Shown here piece after piece: positions 54,067 through 62,544 of a stretch of DNA of 64,000 bases. The stretch spans positions 93,759 through 157,758 of the forward strand of contig CAMTUW010000007.1 in NCBI GenBank assembly GCA_947085035.1, in the 5' to 3' direction. Both the position numbers and the translations under genes were made by a program. Each line of letters opens with the position of its first letter. Position 1 is the first letter of the stretch. The notes below the pieces were generated by a model that was not told where the DNA came from, searched no databases, and was given only the letters and a program-made list of their open reading frames with translations. The DNA is from CAMTUW01 sp947085035. GTDB lineage: Bacteria; Actinomycetota; Coriobacteriia; Anaerosomatales; PHET01.

Positions 54067-54072
54067 AGTCTA
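54067..54072 (-). promoter_or_regulatory. Promoter -10 (TAGACT) for the DUF3048 gene
   Basis: GC-TAGACT on the minus strand, about 31 bases before ATG 54036. TTGGTC lies 19 bases upstream of it as a weak -35. Confidence 0.45.
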
Positions 54073-54169
54073 GCCCACCGTGGATACGCTCGACCAACAT
54101 CGGCGCACCTCTACCATTGCCGCGGGACGCGGCTCAGGCTTACGATGGGCGGGTCAGAGAGGCGGCCGA

Positions 54170-54382
54170 ATGCCCTGCTACCTGTTGCACATGATCGAAA
54201 TGCCCGCACCGCGCCCTTACGAGGACCCCGACCTCAAAGATCTCGTCGGTGAGATCCCTCAGTTGTTCTGCGCGCACTGCACCCCTCCCCGACCGCTGAT
54301 GGCATCCGAAGGCATGCGATGCCTCGACCGTGAGATCCCCTGCTGGAGGCGACCGGAAGACATCTGCCCTCCCACACCCTAA
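54170..54382 (+). CDS. Small Cys-rich protein
   Basis: 70 residues, not recognised. Six cysteines: Cys3, the pair in FCAHC (35 and 38), Cys51, Cys58 and Cys66, with many prolines. ATG 54170 has GAGAGG seven bases upstream, which is why I accept it although short. It is on the opposite strand to both neighbours and its TAA shares bases with the lgt TAG (CTAA). A metal-binding role is plausible but unproven. Confidence 0.5.
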   Translation: MPCYLLHMIEMPAPRPYEDPDLKDLVGEIPQLFCAHCTPPRPLMASEGMRCLDREIPCWRRPEDICPPTP

Positions 54383-55212
54383 CCCACCGCAGACGTACGG
54401 CGACCCTCCTGTGGCAATCGGGTCGTTCGCGTCCAGCGAATCAACGCGACACCCACCACGACCATGGGAACGCTGAGCACCATACCCGTGGTCGCCCACC
54501 CGCCGAAGAGGAATCCCAGCTGCGCGTCGGGCTCCCTGAACACCTCGACGGCGATACGGAAGACACCGTACAAGACGAGCAGCCACCCCACGAGTTCACC
54601 TCGAGGTCGCGGCGGCACTCTGCGAGCGAGAAGCACCATCACGACGAGCAGCACGAGCCCCTCGAGAAACGCCTCGTAGAGCTGCGAAGGGTGGCGAGGA
54701 ACCGGTCCCGCACCGGGGAACACGACACCCCATGGCACGTCGGTCGTCCGCCCCCAGATCTCGCCGTTGACGAAGTTGGCGAGCCGTCCGAACAAGAACC
54801 CGGTGGGAGCACCGATCGCACCGATGTCCCACAGCGTGAGAGTCGGCATGTCGAGCATGCGCGAAACCACCACCCCGGCGATCATGATGCCCACGAGGCC
54901 ACCGTGAAAGGACATCCCGCCATCCCAGATCGCGAAGACGTCAGCCGGATTGCGGAAATAGTGACCATTCCCGTAGATCAGGACATAGCCGAGTCGAGCA
55001 CCTCCGATCACGCCGACGACAGCTGCGAGTAGAATCGTGGACAGATCGTCGTCGTCAAGCGCGAGGCCCCACTGACGAATCATGGCTCGAGCGATGACCG
55101 CGCAGGCGACGAAAGCAGCGACGTACGCGAGCCCATACCAGTGCACGGCAAGAGGGCCCAGCCGGAAGGCTATGGGATCGATGGCCGGAAACGCGATCGA
55201 AGCGAGCGACAT
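54379..55212 (-). CDS. lgt: Prolipoprotein diacylglyceryl transferase
   Basis: 277 residues, seven membrane helices. It has VHWYGLAYVAAFVAC, GGARLGYVLIYG, WDGGMSFHGGLVGIMIAG and the signature GRLANFVNGEIWGRTTDVPWGVVFP, with HPSQLYEAFLEG. It attaches diacylglycerol to the lipobox Cys of preprolipoproteins, such as the two lipoproteins in this window. ATG 55212 follows the lemA stop by three bases. Confidence 0.96.
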   Translation of the reverse strand: MSLASIAFPAIDPIAFRLGPLAVHWYGLAYVAAFVACAVIARAMIRQWGLALDDDDLSTILLAAVVGVIGGARLGYVLIYGNGHYFRNPADVFAIWDGGMSFHGGLVGIMIAGVVVSRMLDMPTLTLWDIGAIGAPTGFLFGRLANFVNGEIWGRTTDVPWGVVFPGAGPVPRHPSQLYEAFLEGLVLLVVMVLLARRVPPRPRGELVGWLLVLYGVFRIAVEVFREPDAQLGFLFGGWATTGMVLSVPMVVVGVALIRWTRTTRLPQEGRRTSAVG

Positions 55213-55215
55213 GCG

Positions 55216-55782
55216 CTAGAACTCCACGCGTGGAACGGCGTCAGCCGCCGGTTCGGCCTCGAAGTACTCCTTGGCGGTGAACCCGAAGGCGCCAGCGACG
55301 AGCAGCGCCGGGAACGACTGGATCGCGGTGTTGAAGGACATCACGGTGTCGTTGTAGAACTGCCGCGCGTACGCGATCTTGTTCTCGGCGTCTGCGAGCT
55401 TCTCCTGCAAATCGAGGAAACCCTGATTCGCCTTGAGGTCGGGATACGCCTCCGCGACCGCGAACAGCGTCTTGAGAGCGCCGGTCAACATCCCTTCGGC
55501 TTGCCCCTGCTCGGCGATACCGTGAGCACCCATCGCGATGTTTCGCGCCTTGACCACGGCCTCGAGCGTCGTGCTCTCATGCGAAACATAGCCCTTGACC
55601 GTCTCGACCAGATTGGGAATCAGGTCATAGCGCCGCTTGAGCTGAACCTCGATCTGCGCCCAGGCGTTACCCACGCGATTGCGAAGTACGACGAGTCTGT
55701 TGAACAGGGCGACCAGTGCGATGGCTATCGCGCCGAAAACAACGCCCAGCCCACCACAAGACACCAAGAACGGGAGTTCCAT
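55216..55782 (-). CDS. lemA: LemA family protein
   Basis: 188 residues. One N-terminal membrane helix, then the LemA helical domain: NRLVVLRNRVGNAWAQIEVQLKRRYDLIPNLVETVKGYVSHESTTLEAVVKARN and FYNDTVMSFNTAIQSFPALLVAGAFGF. Family function is unsettled (membrane scaffold, cell envelope). ATG 55782 has GGAGGGG six bases upstream; the longer reading starts in that site. It is followed by lgt. Confidence 0.94.
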   Translation of the reverse strand: MELPFLVSCGGLGVVFGAIAIALVALFNRLVVLRNRVGNAWAQIEVQLKRRYDLIPNLVETVKGYVSHESTTLEAVVKARNIAMGAHGIAEQGQAEGMLTGALKTLFAVAEAYPDLKANQGFLDLQEKLADAENKIAYARQFYNDTVMSFNTAIQSFPALLVAGAFGFTAKEYFEAEPAADAVPRVEF

Positions 55783-55903
55783 GAAAGTCCCCTCCAACAA
55801 AACGGTCCCGCATGCGCGGGCTCAACCACCGAGAATGTTAACACTCCCCGCGACACCAGGACACCCGAGGAGAAGGCGCAACGGACACTCCGGCCACTGT
55901 GCG

Positions 55904-56278
55904 TCAGGTGGATGTCGCCTTCGAATCGATCTCGGCAAGTGCGTCCTCGACGGCTACGACGCCTTCGAGTTGCCGCCTGAAGTACTCGCAGTACGCCTCG
56001 ATCTTGAGGCTCTCACTCATAGGATGCAGCGATTCGTGCGGCACGGACTCCCCGGAGATGATGAGTGCCGCGAAGTCGGAGCCCGGTTCTTCGGCAAGGG
56101 TCCGCATCGCCGCGAGCAGGAACGTCGGCACCACAGCCCCAACGGTGATGGACGTACCGCAGTGCGGGCATACGAAGGTCATGTCGGCGTGCGCGGCACC
56201 CCTCAACACGACAGTGTCGATGTCCTCGAGTCCCACTTCGATGGTGCCGTCTACCGGGCAGGTGACCGTGAACTGCAT
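55904..56278 (-). CDS. CpXC-domain zinc protein
   Basis: 124 residues. The N-terminal half has TCPVDG and CPHCG pairs separated by a beta-rich segment, the CpXC zinc-ribbon-like pattern; the C-terminal half is helical (LKIEAYCEYFRRQLEGVVAVEDALAEID). ATG 56278 has GGAGG eight bases upstream. Longer upstream reading is rejected. A TACAAT -10 box is at 56311-56316. Function unknown. Confidence 0.72.
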   Translation of the reverse strand: MQFTVTCPVDGTIEVGLEDIDTVVLRGAAHADMTFVCPHCGTSITVGAVVPTFLLAAMRTLAEEPGSDFAALIISGESVPHESLHPMSESLKIEAYCEYFRRQLEGVVAVEDALAEIDSKATST

Positions 56279-56310
56279 CTCTCCCGCCTCCGTCCGTCGC
56301 ATGTGTGAAG

Positions 56311-56316
56311 ATTGTA
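56311..56316 (-). promoter_or_regulatory. Promoter -10 (TACAAT) for the CpXC gene
   Basis: TACAAT on the minus strand, about 33 bases before ATG 56278; -35 not clear. Confidence 0.45.
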
Positions 56317-56420
56317 CCTCTCCAAACAGATTCGCAGTCAGTGGCATCGACAACCCCTGACGCAATCCACGGACGCAAGAAACGCGCCAGCAGCGGCTTC
56401 CCGCCAGTTCGGGGGTGCGG

Positions 56421-56426
56421 TAGACT
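56421..56426 (+). promoter_or_regulatory. Promoter -10 (TAGACT) for the DUF1015 gene
   Basis: GG-TAGACT on the plus strand, about 67 bases before ATG 56493. Confidence 0.4.
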
Positions 56427-56492
56427 TGCGCGCACCCGGCCCGTGGGCTGGGTGGCCCTCCATCCGCTTTCAACTCCCGAGGTGAGCAGTCA

Positions 56493-57779
56493 ATGGCCCG
56501 CGTCCAGCCGTTCTCAGCATGGCGTTATGCCCGCTCAGACAGTGATCTGTCTGCAGTCACGGCACCTCCCTACGACGTCATCTCTCGGACTCAACGCGAA
56601 GAACTCATCTCGCGCGACCCGCACAACGTGGTCGTCCTCGAGCTGCCAGAAGGCCCGCTCGATCCCGCCCTTCCCGGTAACCGCTACGCACGCGGCAAGG
56701 AGGCCTGGGGCGAGATGCGCGCGACGGGAGTGCTCGCCCGTGACGCTTCGCCGCAACTCTATGTTCTTGAGCAGAGCTACGAGATCGCGGGGCGCACGGT
56801 ACGCCGCCGGGCCTTCATCGCCGAAGTGGGCATCGAGCCGTTCGAGGCCGACGTGATCATCCCGCACGAGCGGACACTTCCGAAGGCGCTTGGAGACCGG
56901 TTCGAGCTCATCAAGGCCACCGGTGCGAATCTCAGCCCGGTCTTCGGCCTGTTCGATGACCCCGCCTGCACGACTGACGTCCTCTTCGACGAGGTCATGT
57001 CTACCAAACCCGTGGCGAGTGCCACCGACGACGACGTCACGAGCGTGTTGTGGGCGTGTGCCGATTCGGATGTGGCCGGACGCCTCACGAACCTGATGGC
57101 GGACAAGCGGATATTCATCGCCGACGGTCACCACCGCTACACCACAGCGCTGGCCTACCGCGACCTTCGCCGCGAGCAGGAGCCAACCTTCGAGGGCGAC
57201 GCCCCTTGGGACTTCGTCATGATGGCACTCGTGAGCATGGACGACCCCGACCTCACGGTTCTGCCCTACCACCGGATCGCTGACGCACCCTCACGGCTCG
57301 ATTCCGCACAGTTCTACGAGCGACTCGGCGAGTTCTTCGACGTCACCGAACTCCCGCCGGGACACCCTTCATCGTCGCTGACCCATCTCGAGCGCCAGTC
57401 GTTCCTCGTCAAGACGCGCGATGACGAGCGCGCCCGTCTGGCGGTCTTGCGAGCCGGGATCGACCTCGCCGAGGCGATTCCCTTGGACCGCTCGACAGCG
57501 TGGAAGGACCTCGACGTCACCGTGCTCCAAGAACTCGTGCTGTGGCCGTTGCTGGGAATCCACCCCGACCACCCCGAGACGCTCGATCGTATCTCGTTCA
57601 CCAAGGACGCGCACGAGGCACTACGCGAGACAAGCGTCCACGACGTGGCGTTCATCCTGAGGCCCACTGCGCTCACGCAGTTGAAAGAGGTCTCCTTGTC
57701 GGGAGAGACGATGCCCCAGAAGAGCACGTACTTCTACCCGAAGCTGCCCTCGGGTCTCGTCCTCAGGTCGGCCGAGTAG
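56493..57779 (+). CDS. DUF1015 family protein
   Basis: 428 residues. The family start VQPFSAWRYARSDSDLSAVTAPPYDVISRTQREEL, the core FIADGHHRYTTALAYRD and the end MPQKSTYFYPKLPSGLVLR are all present at full length. The family is widespread in anaerobes near serine/phosphoglycerate genes, but its activity is unknown; GHHR-Y is likely part of an active site. It stands alone on the plus strand. Confidence 0.93.
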   Translation: MARVQPFSAWRYARSDSDLSAVTAPPYDVISRTQREELISRDPHNVVVLELPEGPLDPALPGNRYARGKEAWGEMRATGVLARDASPQLYVLEQSYEIAGRTVRRRAFIAEVGIEPFEADVIIPHERTLPKALGDRFELIKATGANLSPVFGLFDDPACTTDVLFDEVMSTKPVASATDDDVTSVLWACADSDVAGRLTNLMADKRIFIADGHHRYTTALAYRDLRREQEPTFEGDAPWDFVMMALVSMDDPDLTVLPYHRIADAPSRLDSAQFYERLGEFFDVTELPPGHPSSSLTHLERQSFLVKTRDDERARLAVLRAGIDLAEAIPLDRSTAWKDLDVTVLQELVLWPLLGIHPDHPETLDRISFTKDAHEALRETSVHDVAFILRPTALTQLKEVSLSGETMPQKSTYFYPKLPSGLVLRSAE

Positions 57780-57800
57780 CAGCACTCACTCGAGATCTCC

Positions 57801-58019
57801 TCAGTAGCGCAAGGACTCCCGCTTGATCTTGTGGATCAACACCTCGCGCTCGTCAGTGGTGTAGGAGTCCGGCAACTCGCGATACGCCGCGACGCGCGCA
57901 GAGACCACAAGGCCGTTGCCGATTCGATGCAGCGCCCACAGGAAGCACGTGATCGACGATGCGACGAACAGATCGCGAATGAGCCCATAGATCGTCAGCT
58001 CGTTGTCGTAGTAGTCCAC
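57801..58019 (-). CDS. Small membrane-associated protein, unknown
   Basis: 72 residues. A hydrophobic segment (YGLIRDLFVASSITCFLWALHRIGNGLVV) could span or dip into the membrane; the C-terminus is charged. No family recognised. GTG 58019 has GGGGAGG six bases upstream, which supports a real gene. It is convergent with DUF1015 and lies downstream of the Cys-rich gene on the same strand. Confidence 0.55.
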   Translation of the reverse strand: MDYYDNELTIYGLIRDLFVASSITCFLWALHRIGNGLVVSARVAAYRELPDSYTTDEREVLIHKIKRESLRY

Positions 58020-58088
58020 CGATTTCCTCCCCTCACGTGGCGCGACATGGTGCCCGCCTGCAGTGAGTATGCCCCTCGGTGGCGAGCC

Positions 58089-58331
58089 CTACTCGGCTCG
58101 CGGGCCTCTCGTCAAGAAGAACTCGCAGTACAGACAGATGTCCATGATCGCTGCCTCGCGGTCAACATCGGGGGAAAAGACCAGCTCCGGGTCGGTGGTC
58201 AGCTTGTGCGTGGAGCGCTCGCAATACGCGAAGGCGCACTTCGACGGGCATCGGTCCTTGAAGACGGCTGGGTGTGGGCACTCGGCCTGCATCTCGTCGT
58301 CGCACGCCCTGATTTCCCAACAGCCACTCAT
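58089..58331 (-). CDS. Small Cys-rich two-CW-like protein
   Basis: 80 residues with nine cysteines: GCWEIRAC at the start, then CP, RCPSKC, AYC and CLYC near the end. The CW-x-[IF]-x2-C start recalls two-CW domain proteins seen in anaerobes; identity is tentative. A perfect TATAAT -10 box (58372-58377) is upstream, so the gene is probably transcribed. It is next to a geranylgeranyl-reductase gene on the opposite strand. Confidence 0.55.
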   Translation of the reverse strand: MSGCWEIRACDDEMQAECPHPAVFKDRCPSKCAFAYCERSTHKLTTDPELVFSPDVDREAAIMDICLYCEFFLTRGPRAE

Positions 58332-58371
58332 CACTCACCCGATTCCCGTCGCCCACCGTATCGTGGACGCG

Positions 58372-58377
58372 ATTATA
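58372..58377 (-). promoter_or_regulatory. Promoter -10 (TATAAT) for the two-CW-like gene
   Basis: Consensus TATAAT on the minus strand, 40 bases before ATG 58331; no clear -35. Confidence 0.5.
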
Positions 58378-58433
58378 CACACCGCAAGAATCGACGACGT
58401 GAACTCATCGTCAATCTCACTGCGGCTATGAGG

Positions 58434-58439
58434 TAGAAT
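58434..58439 (+). promoter_or_regulatory. TAGAAT -10 for a leaderless flavoprotein gene
   Basis: TAGAAT on the plus strand six bases before ATG 58445, so the transcript would begin at or near the start codon. Confidence 0.45.
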
Positions 58440-58444
58440 CCGCG

Positions 58445-59542
58445 ATGATGACTGACGAGACGGTCCTTCCGACAGAGACATTCGACACGGTGGTCGTGGG
58501 CGCTGGCCCAGCCGGAGTGATGGCCGCATACCACGCAGCGGAGCGGGGTAGCGTACTCCTCATCGACTCTGCACGGCTCCCGCGCGACAAGAGCTGCGGC
58601 GGCATGCTCAACGAGTACTCGCAGGAGTTCCTCGAGCCTTTCGGAGAGATGCCGTCCTCGATGATGCTGGATCCGCAGTGGGTGAACTTCCGCTACCACG
58701 ACTGGGACCGACGAATCCTCAGGCCGACCGAGCTTCGGTTCGCCAACGTTGATCGAGGCGACTTCGACGCATGGCTCGTCTCGCTCCTGCCGACGAATGT
58801 CACCGTGCGGGCCGAGGCCGCCCTTTTCGGCTACGACGAGAGCGAGCGCTCGGTCCACGTGCGACTGCGCTCCAGCGGCGGCGTTGAGTCCTGCATCGAG
58901 TGCTCCAATCTCATCGGCTGCGACGGACCGCGCTCGACGGTCCGGCGTGCGATCGGTGCCGGTAGCGTGATGACCTATGTGACCCTGCAGGACTTCGTCA
59001 CGCTCGAGGGCGGACTCGAGCCCTTCTTCGACTGCATCTACATGCGTGACATCGGCGACTCGTTCGCCTACGCGTATGTGGTTCCCAAAGGAGACGTAGC
59101 CATTGTGGGCTCCGTCTTCTACCCCAAGACCAAGCGACCGCACGAGAAGCACGACCAGGTCCTGTCGACACTGCGCCGGACTATGCCGCTCGGCGCCTCG
59201 TCGAAGCGAGAGGCCTGGGTCGCGCTGTCTGTCCGACGAGGTCACGACGTGGTTCCCGGCAGCGGAAGAGTGCTGCTCGCGGGCGAAGCCGGCGGCTTCA
59301 TGTCGCCGACGAGCGGCGAAGGCATCTCGTATGCGCTCAACACCGGTCGTCTCGCGGGGCGCGCCGTCGCGAAGCATGCGCCCGAAGACGCATTGGCCGC
59401 CTACTCGGCCGCAACGCGCTCGATCTCAACGAATATCCGTCGCAAGCTTGGCTGGCTGCCACTCATGGAATCGCGCGTTGGCAAGTACGTCGCCGGCTTT
59501 GTGCCGACTCCGATCGTCTCCCGCGTGACCAAGGGTCTCTAG
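58445..59542 (+). CDS. Geranylgeranyl reductase family FAD oxidoreductase
   Basis: 365 residues. FAD-binding VVGAGPAGVMAAYHAAE, KSCGGMLNEYSQEFL, NLIGCDGPRSTVRRAIG and LLAGEAGGFMSPTSGEGISYALNTGRLAG define the family. Relatives reduce double bonds in isoprenoid chains (menaquinone, polyprenyl carriers, archaeal lipids); here menaquinone or a polyprenyl lipid is the likely substrate, not shown. ATG 58445 or 58448. Its TAG overlaps the dcd stop as CTAG. Confidence 0.88.
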   Translation: MMTDETVLPTETFDTVVVGAGPAGVMAAYHAAERGSVLLIDSARLPRDKSCGGMLNEYSQEFLEPFGEMPSSMMLDPQWVNFRYHDWDRRILRPTELRFANVDRGDFDAWLVSLLPTNVTVRAEAALFGYDESERSVHVRLRSSGGVESCIECSNLIGCDGPRSTVRRAIGAGSVMTYVTLQDFVTLEGGLEPFFDCIYMRDIGDSFAYAYVVPKGDVAIVGSVFYPKTKRPHEKHDQVLSTLRRTMPLGASSKREAWVALSVRRGHDVVPGSGRVLLAGEAGGFMSPTSGEGISYALNTGRLAGRAVAKHAPEDALAAYSAATRSISTNIRRKLGWLPLMESRVGKYVAGFVPTPIVSRVTKGL

Positions 59543-60120
59543 CTCTGGTCGTTCCCGCGATGCCAGTTCATGTGCATCCTGCTAGGTGTCGCCTCGACCT
59601 GTCCGAGGTACTTGCTCCCCAGGCCGGGATGTCCGTAAGGCCTGTCGACCCCCGTCGTCATCTGGGCGAAGGATATCTGGCCGATCCTCATGCCCGGAAC
59701 CAGCAGAATCGGGAGATTCGCCACGTTGCTGAGCTCGAGTGTGAGCGTACCGTCCCAACCCGGATCGACGTAGCCGGCCGTCGAGTGGATGAGAAGACCG
59801 AGTCTGCCCAGTGAGCTCTTGCCTTCGAGTCGACCCACGATGTCATCCGGAAGCGCGATGCGCTCGACCGTGGTACCCAGAGCGAACTCCCCGGGATGAA
59901 GCACGAAGGGCTCCTCCACGTTGACCACGACACGCTCTGTCAGGCCGGGTTGCTCACGAGCCGGGTCGATGTAGGGGTACCGTGAGTTGCGAAACACTTG
60001 GAAATCCGCCCCCAGACGCAGGTCCACGCTTGACGGCTGGATATCGTCAGGGTCGCACGGGTCGATCACGATTCGGCCCTTGGCCATCTCGAGTTTGATG
60101 CTGTGGTCGGACAACACCAT
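59539..60120 (-). CDS. dcd: dCTP deaminase, probably bifunctional (dUMP-forming)
   Basis: 193 residues. MVLSDHSIKLEM start, IQPSSVDLRLG, KSSLGRLGLLIHSTAGYVDPGWDGTLTLELSNVANLPILL and the end PTPSRMHMN. The HSTAGYVDPG segment matches the bifunctional dCTP deaminase/dUTPase enzymes such as that of Mycobacterium (HSTAGFIDPG) rather than the monofunctional HLTAHRIDPG of E. coli. ATG 60120 has ATGAGG upstream. It follows nrdJ, so both serve deoxynucleotide supply. Confidence 0.92.
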   Translation of the reverse strand: MVLSDHSIKLEMAKGRIVIDPCDPDDIQPSSVDLRLGADFQVFRNSRYPYIDPAREQPGLTERVVVNVEEPFVLHPGEFALGTTVERIALPDDIVGRLEGKSSLGRLGLLIHSTAGYVDPGWDGTLTLELSNVANLPILLVPGMRIGQISFAQMTTGVDRPYGHPGLGSKYLGQVEATPSRMHMNWHRGNDQS

Positions 60121-60154
60121 GTGAAGCCTCATCTCTCGTTTCAGGGCGTCCAGG

Positions 60155-62440
60155 TCAGGCGCACTTGCTGAAACCGCAGCTCCTGCATACAGCACAGCCG
60201 CTCTCGTGCTCAAGCGAGCCGCCGCACTCGGGGCAAGCGCCTGACAGGTTGTCGAGCGTATCGTGGTTCCTGGAGACCGCGGTTCCAGCCTGTCCGGTAC
60301 TCATGTACTCCATCGCGTGCTCCATGACTATGCCGACGGCATCGGCACACGACAGCACCTTGCCACCCTCGGCCCAGGAGGGCGAGGGGCATCGGATGCC
60401 TCGCAGGTGCTTGACGAGCGCATCAGGATCGACGCCCGCACGCAGCGACACGGAGATCATCCGGGACAGCGCCTCGGACTGCGACGCGGCACACCCTCCC
60501 GACTTGCCCATCTGGGTGAAGACCTCGCACATGCCTTGATCGTCCCAGTTGACCGTGACGTAGAGATTGCCGCAGCCGGTCTGGATCTTCTCGGTCCGAC
60601 CTGCAGTGATGGACGGACGCTCTCGCGGCTCCAGCTCTCCGGCTCGCACCACTCCCGCGCCGGTCGCCACACCGGCTTTGGCTGTCTTGCCGGTCGTCAG
60701 AACCTGGCCTTCCTTCGACCCGTCACGGTAGATCGTGACGCCTTTGACTCCCGATTCATACGCGAGATCGTAGACGTGGCGCACGTCGTCGGGTGTCGCG
60801 CCGCTCCCGAAGTTCACCGTCTTAGAAACAGCGTTGTCGGTGTGCTTCTGATAAGCGGCCTGCATACGGATGTGCCATTCCGGCGCGATGTCGTGGGCAG
60901 TCACGAACAGCTCCCGCACGTCCTGGGGCACATCGTCGATGTCGTGAACCGAGCCGTGCTCCGCGATGAGCGCCATCAGCTCCCGGCTGTAGAAGCCTCG
61001 CTTGACCGCTATCTCCTCGAAGAGCGGATTCACCTCTATGAGGCGGTCGTTGTCCATGACGGTGCGCACATAGCTCACCGCGAACAACGGCTCGACGCCA
61101 GAGGAACAGTTGGCGATGATCGAGAGGGTGCCCGTCGGCGCGATCGTGGTCACGGTGGCGTTGCGCATGATGCCGCCGTCAGGGGTGTCGAAGATCGAGC
61201 CCGAGAAGTTCGGGAAAGCGCCCCTCTCAGCGGCGAGCTTCCTTGACGCGGATTTCGCCTCGGCATCGATGAAGCCCATCACCTTCTCGCCAAGAGCGAC
61301 ACCCTCGTCGCTGTCGTAGGCGAGCCCCATCTTGATGAGCAGGTCCGCCCACCCCATGACTCCGAGACCCACCTTGCGATTCGCGCGCGTCTGGTCGTCA
61401 ATCTGCGGCAATGGATATTGGTTGACCTCGATCACGTCGTCGAGGAATCGTATGCCCCTATGGACGACGTCGGCGAGGCGATCCCAGTCGACGTCGACTC
61501 CGGTCTCGGTGTGACGCATCATTCTCGAGAGGTTCACCGAGCCCAGATTGCAGGCCTCATACGGGAGCAGCGGCTGCTCACCGCATGGATTCGTCGATTC
61601 GATCTCACCTACTGCCGGTGTCGGATTGTCGCGGTTGATACGATCGATGAAGATGATACCGGGGTCACCTGTGGCCCACGCCATCTCGATGATGAGATCG
61701 TAGACCTCGCGCGCGTCGAGCTGTCCGGCCACATCCTTTGATCGTGGATTGTAGAGGTTGAAGGCCAAGCCCGATCGCACAGCCCCCATGAACTCCTCAG
61801 TGAGGGCCACGGAGATGTTGAAGTTGGCGAAGTCACCGTCGGCCTTGCACTTTATGAAGTCGAGAATGTCGGGGTGGTCGATACGCAAGACGCCCATGTT
61901 CGCGCCACGCCTCGTGCCACCCTGCTTGACCGCCTCGGTCGCCTGGTTGAACACGCGCATGAACGAGATCGGACCGCTCGAGACGCCCTGAGTGGAACGT
62001 ACGGTGTCACCCGCTGGACGCAGTCGCGAGAAGGAGAAGCCCGTGCCCCCGCCTGACTTGTGGATGAGGGCGGTGTCTCGCACCGCGCCGAAAATGGATT
62101 CCATCGAATCCTCCACCGGCAACACGAAACACGCTGAGAGCTGCTGCAGGTCACGTCCGGCGTTCATGAGGGTCGGCGAGTTCGGCAGGAACTCGAGTGA
62201 GGTCATGAGTTCGTAGAAGTCGGCGGCGCACTCGGCCACTCTCGCGTCGTCGGCGCCCCAACACCTCTCGGCCGAAGCGATGTTCTCGGCGACGCGTGCG
62301 AACATGTCGCTGGGCAGCTCGGCGGGGTTGCCGTCCGCATCCTTCAGGAGGTAGCGTTTCTGCAAGACCTTGAGCGAGTTCGGACTCAGTGTTTCATCTA
62401 TGACACGGGAATACCCCATCGCGCCGATCGTCTCGCTCAT
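60155..62440 (-). CDS. nrdJ: Adenosylcobalamin-dependent ribonucleotide reductase (class II)
   Basis: 761 residues. The substrate Cys lies in LQQLSACFVLPVEDSMESIF, the active site in ESTNPCGEQPLLPYEACNLGSVNLSRM, and ATVTTIAPTGTLSIIANCSSGVEPLF is conserved. The C-terminus has CPECGG, CAVC and RSCGFSKC, the redox-active tail. No NrdA/B radical partner is needed since B12 supplies the radical; works with or without oxygen. ATG 62440 has GGAGGGG upstream. Its promoter carries two NrdR boxes. dcd lies downstream. Confidence 0.96.
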   Translation of the reverse strand: MSETIGAMGYSRVIDETLSPNSLKVLQKRYLLKDADGNPAELPSDMFARVAENIASAERCWGADDARVAECAADFYELMTSLEFLPNSPTLMNAGRDLQQLSACFVLPVEDSMESIFGAVRDTALIHKSGGGTGFSFSRLRPAGDTVRSTQGVSSGPISFMRVFNQATEAVKQGGTRRGANMGVLRIDHPDILDFIKCKADGDFANFNISVALTEEFMGAVRSGLAFNLYNPRSKDVAGQLDAREVYDLIIEMAWATGDPGIIFIDRINRDNPTPAVGEIESTNPCGEQPLLPYEACNLGSVNLSRMMRHTETGVDVDWDRLADVVHRGIRFLDDVIEVNQYPLPQIDDQTRANRKVGLGVMGWADLLIKMGLAYDSDEGVALGEKVMGFIDAEAKSASRKLAAERGAFPNFSGSIFDTPDGGIMRNATVTTIAPTGTLSIIANCSSGVEPLFAVSYVRTVMDNDRLIEVNPLFEEIAVKRGFYSRELMALIAEHGSVHDIDDVPQDVRELFVTAHDIAPEWHIRMQAAYQKHTDNAVSKTVNFGSGATPDDVRHVYDLAYESGVKGVTIYRDGSKEGQVLTTGKTAKAGVATGAGVVRAGELEPRERPSITAGRTEKIQTGCGNLYVTVNWDDQGMCEVFTQMGKSGGCAASQSEALSRMISVSLRAGVDPDALVKHLRGIRCPSPSWAEGGKVLSCADAVGIVMEHAMEYMSTGQAGTAVSRNHDTLDNLSGACPECGGSLEHESGCAVCRSCGFSKCA

Positions 62441-62496
62441 GCTGGAAAACCCCTCCTCATCGAACCAACAGTGCGCGCCGGCTCCCCGGCCGCGCG

Positions 62497-62544
62497 ACAC
62501 TACATATAGCGGCGAGGCCATCGTAGAACGCCTAGATGTTGTGC
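62497..62544 (-). promoter_or_regulatory. Pair of NrdR boxes at the nrdJ promoter
   Basis: Box 2 at 62497-62512 (plus strand ACACTACATATAGCGG) is close to the NrdR consensus ACACWATATATWGTGT; box 1 at 62529-62544 (minus strand GCACAACATCTAGGCG) matches 11 of 16. The 16-base gap gives the spacing normal for NrdR tetramer binding. Box 1 is inside the promoter spacer, so binding would block polymerase. Confidence 0.8.
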
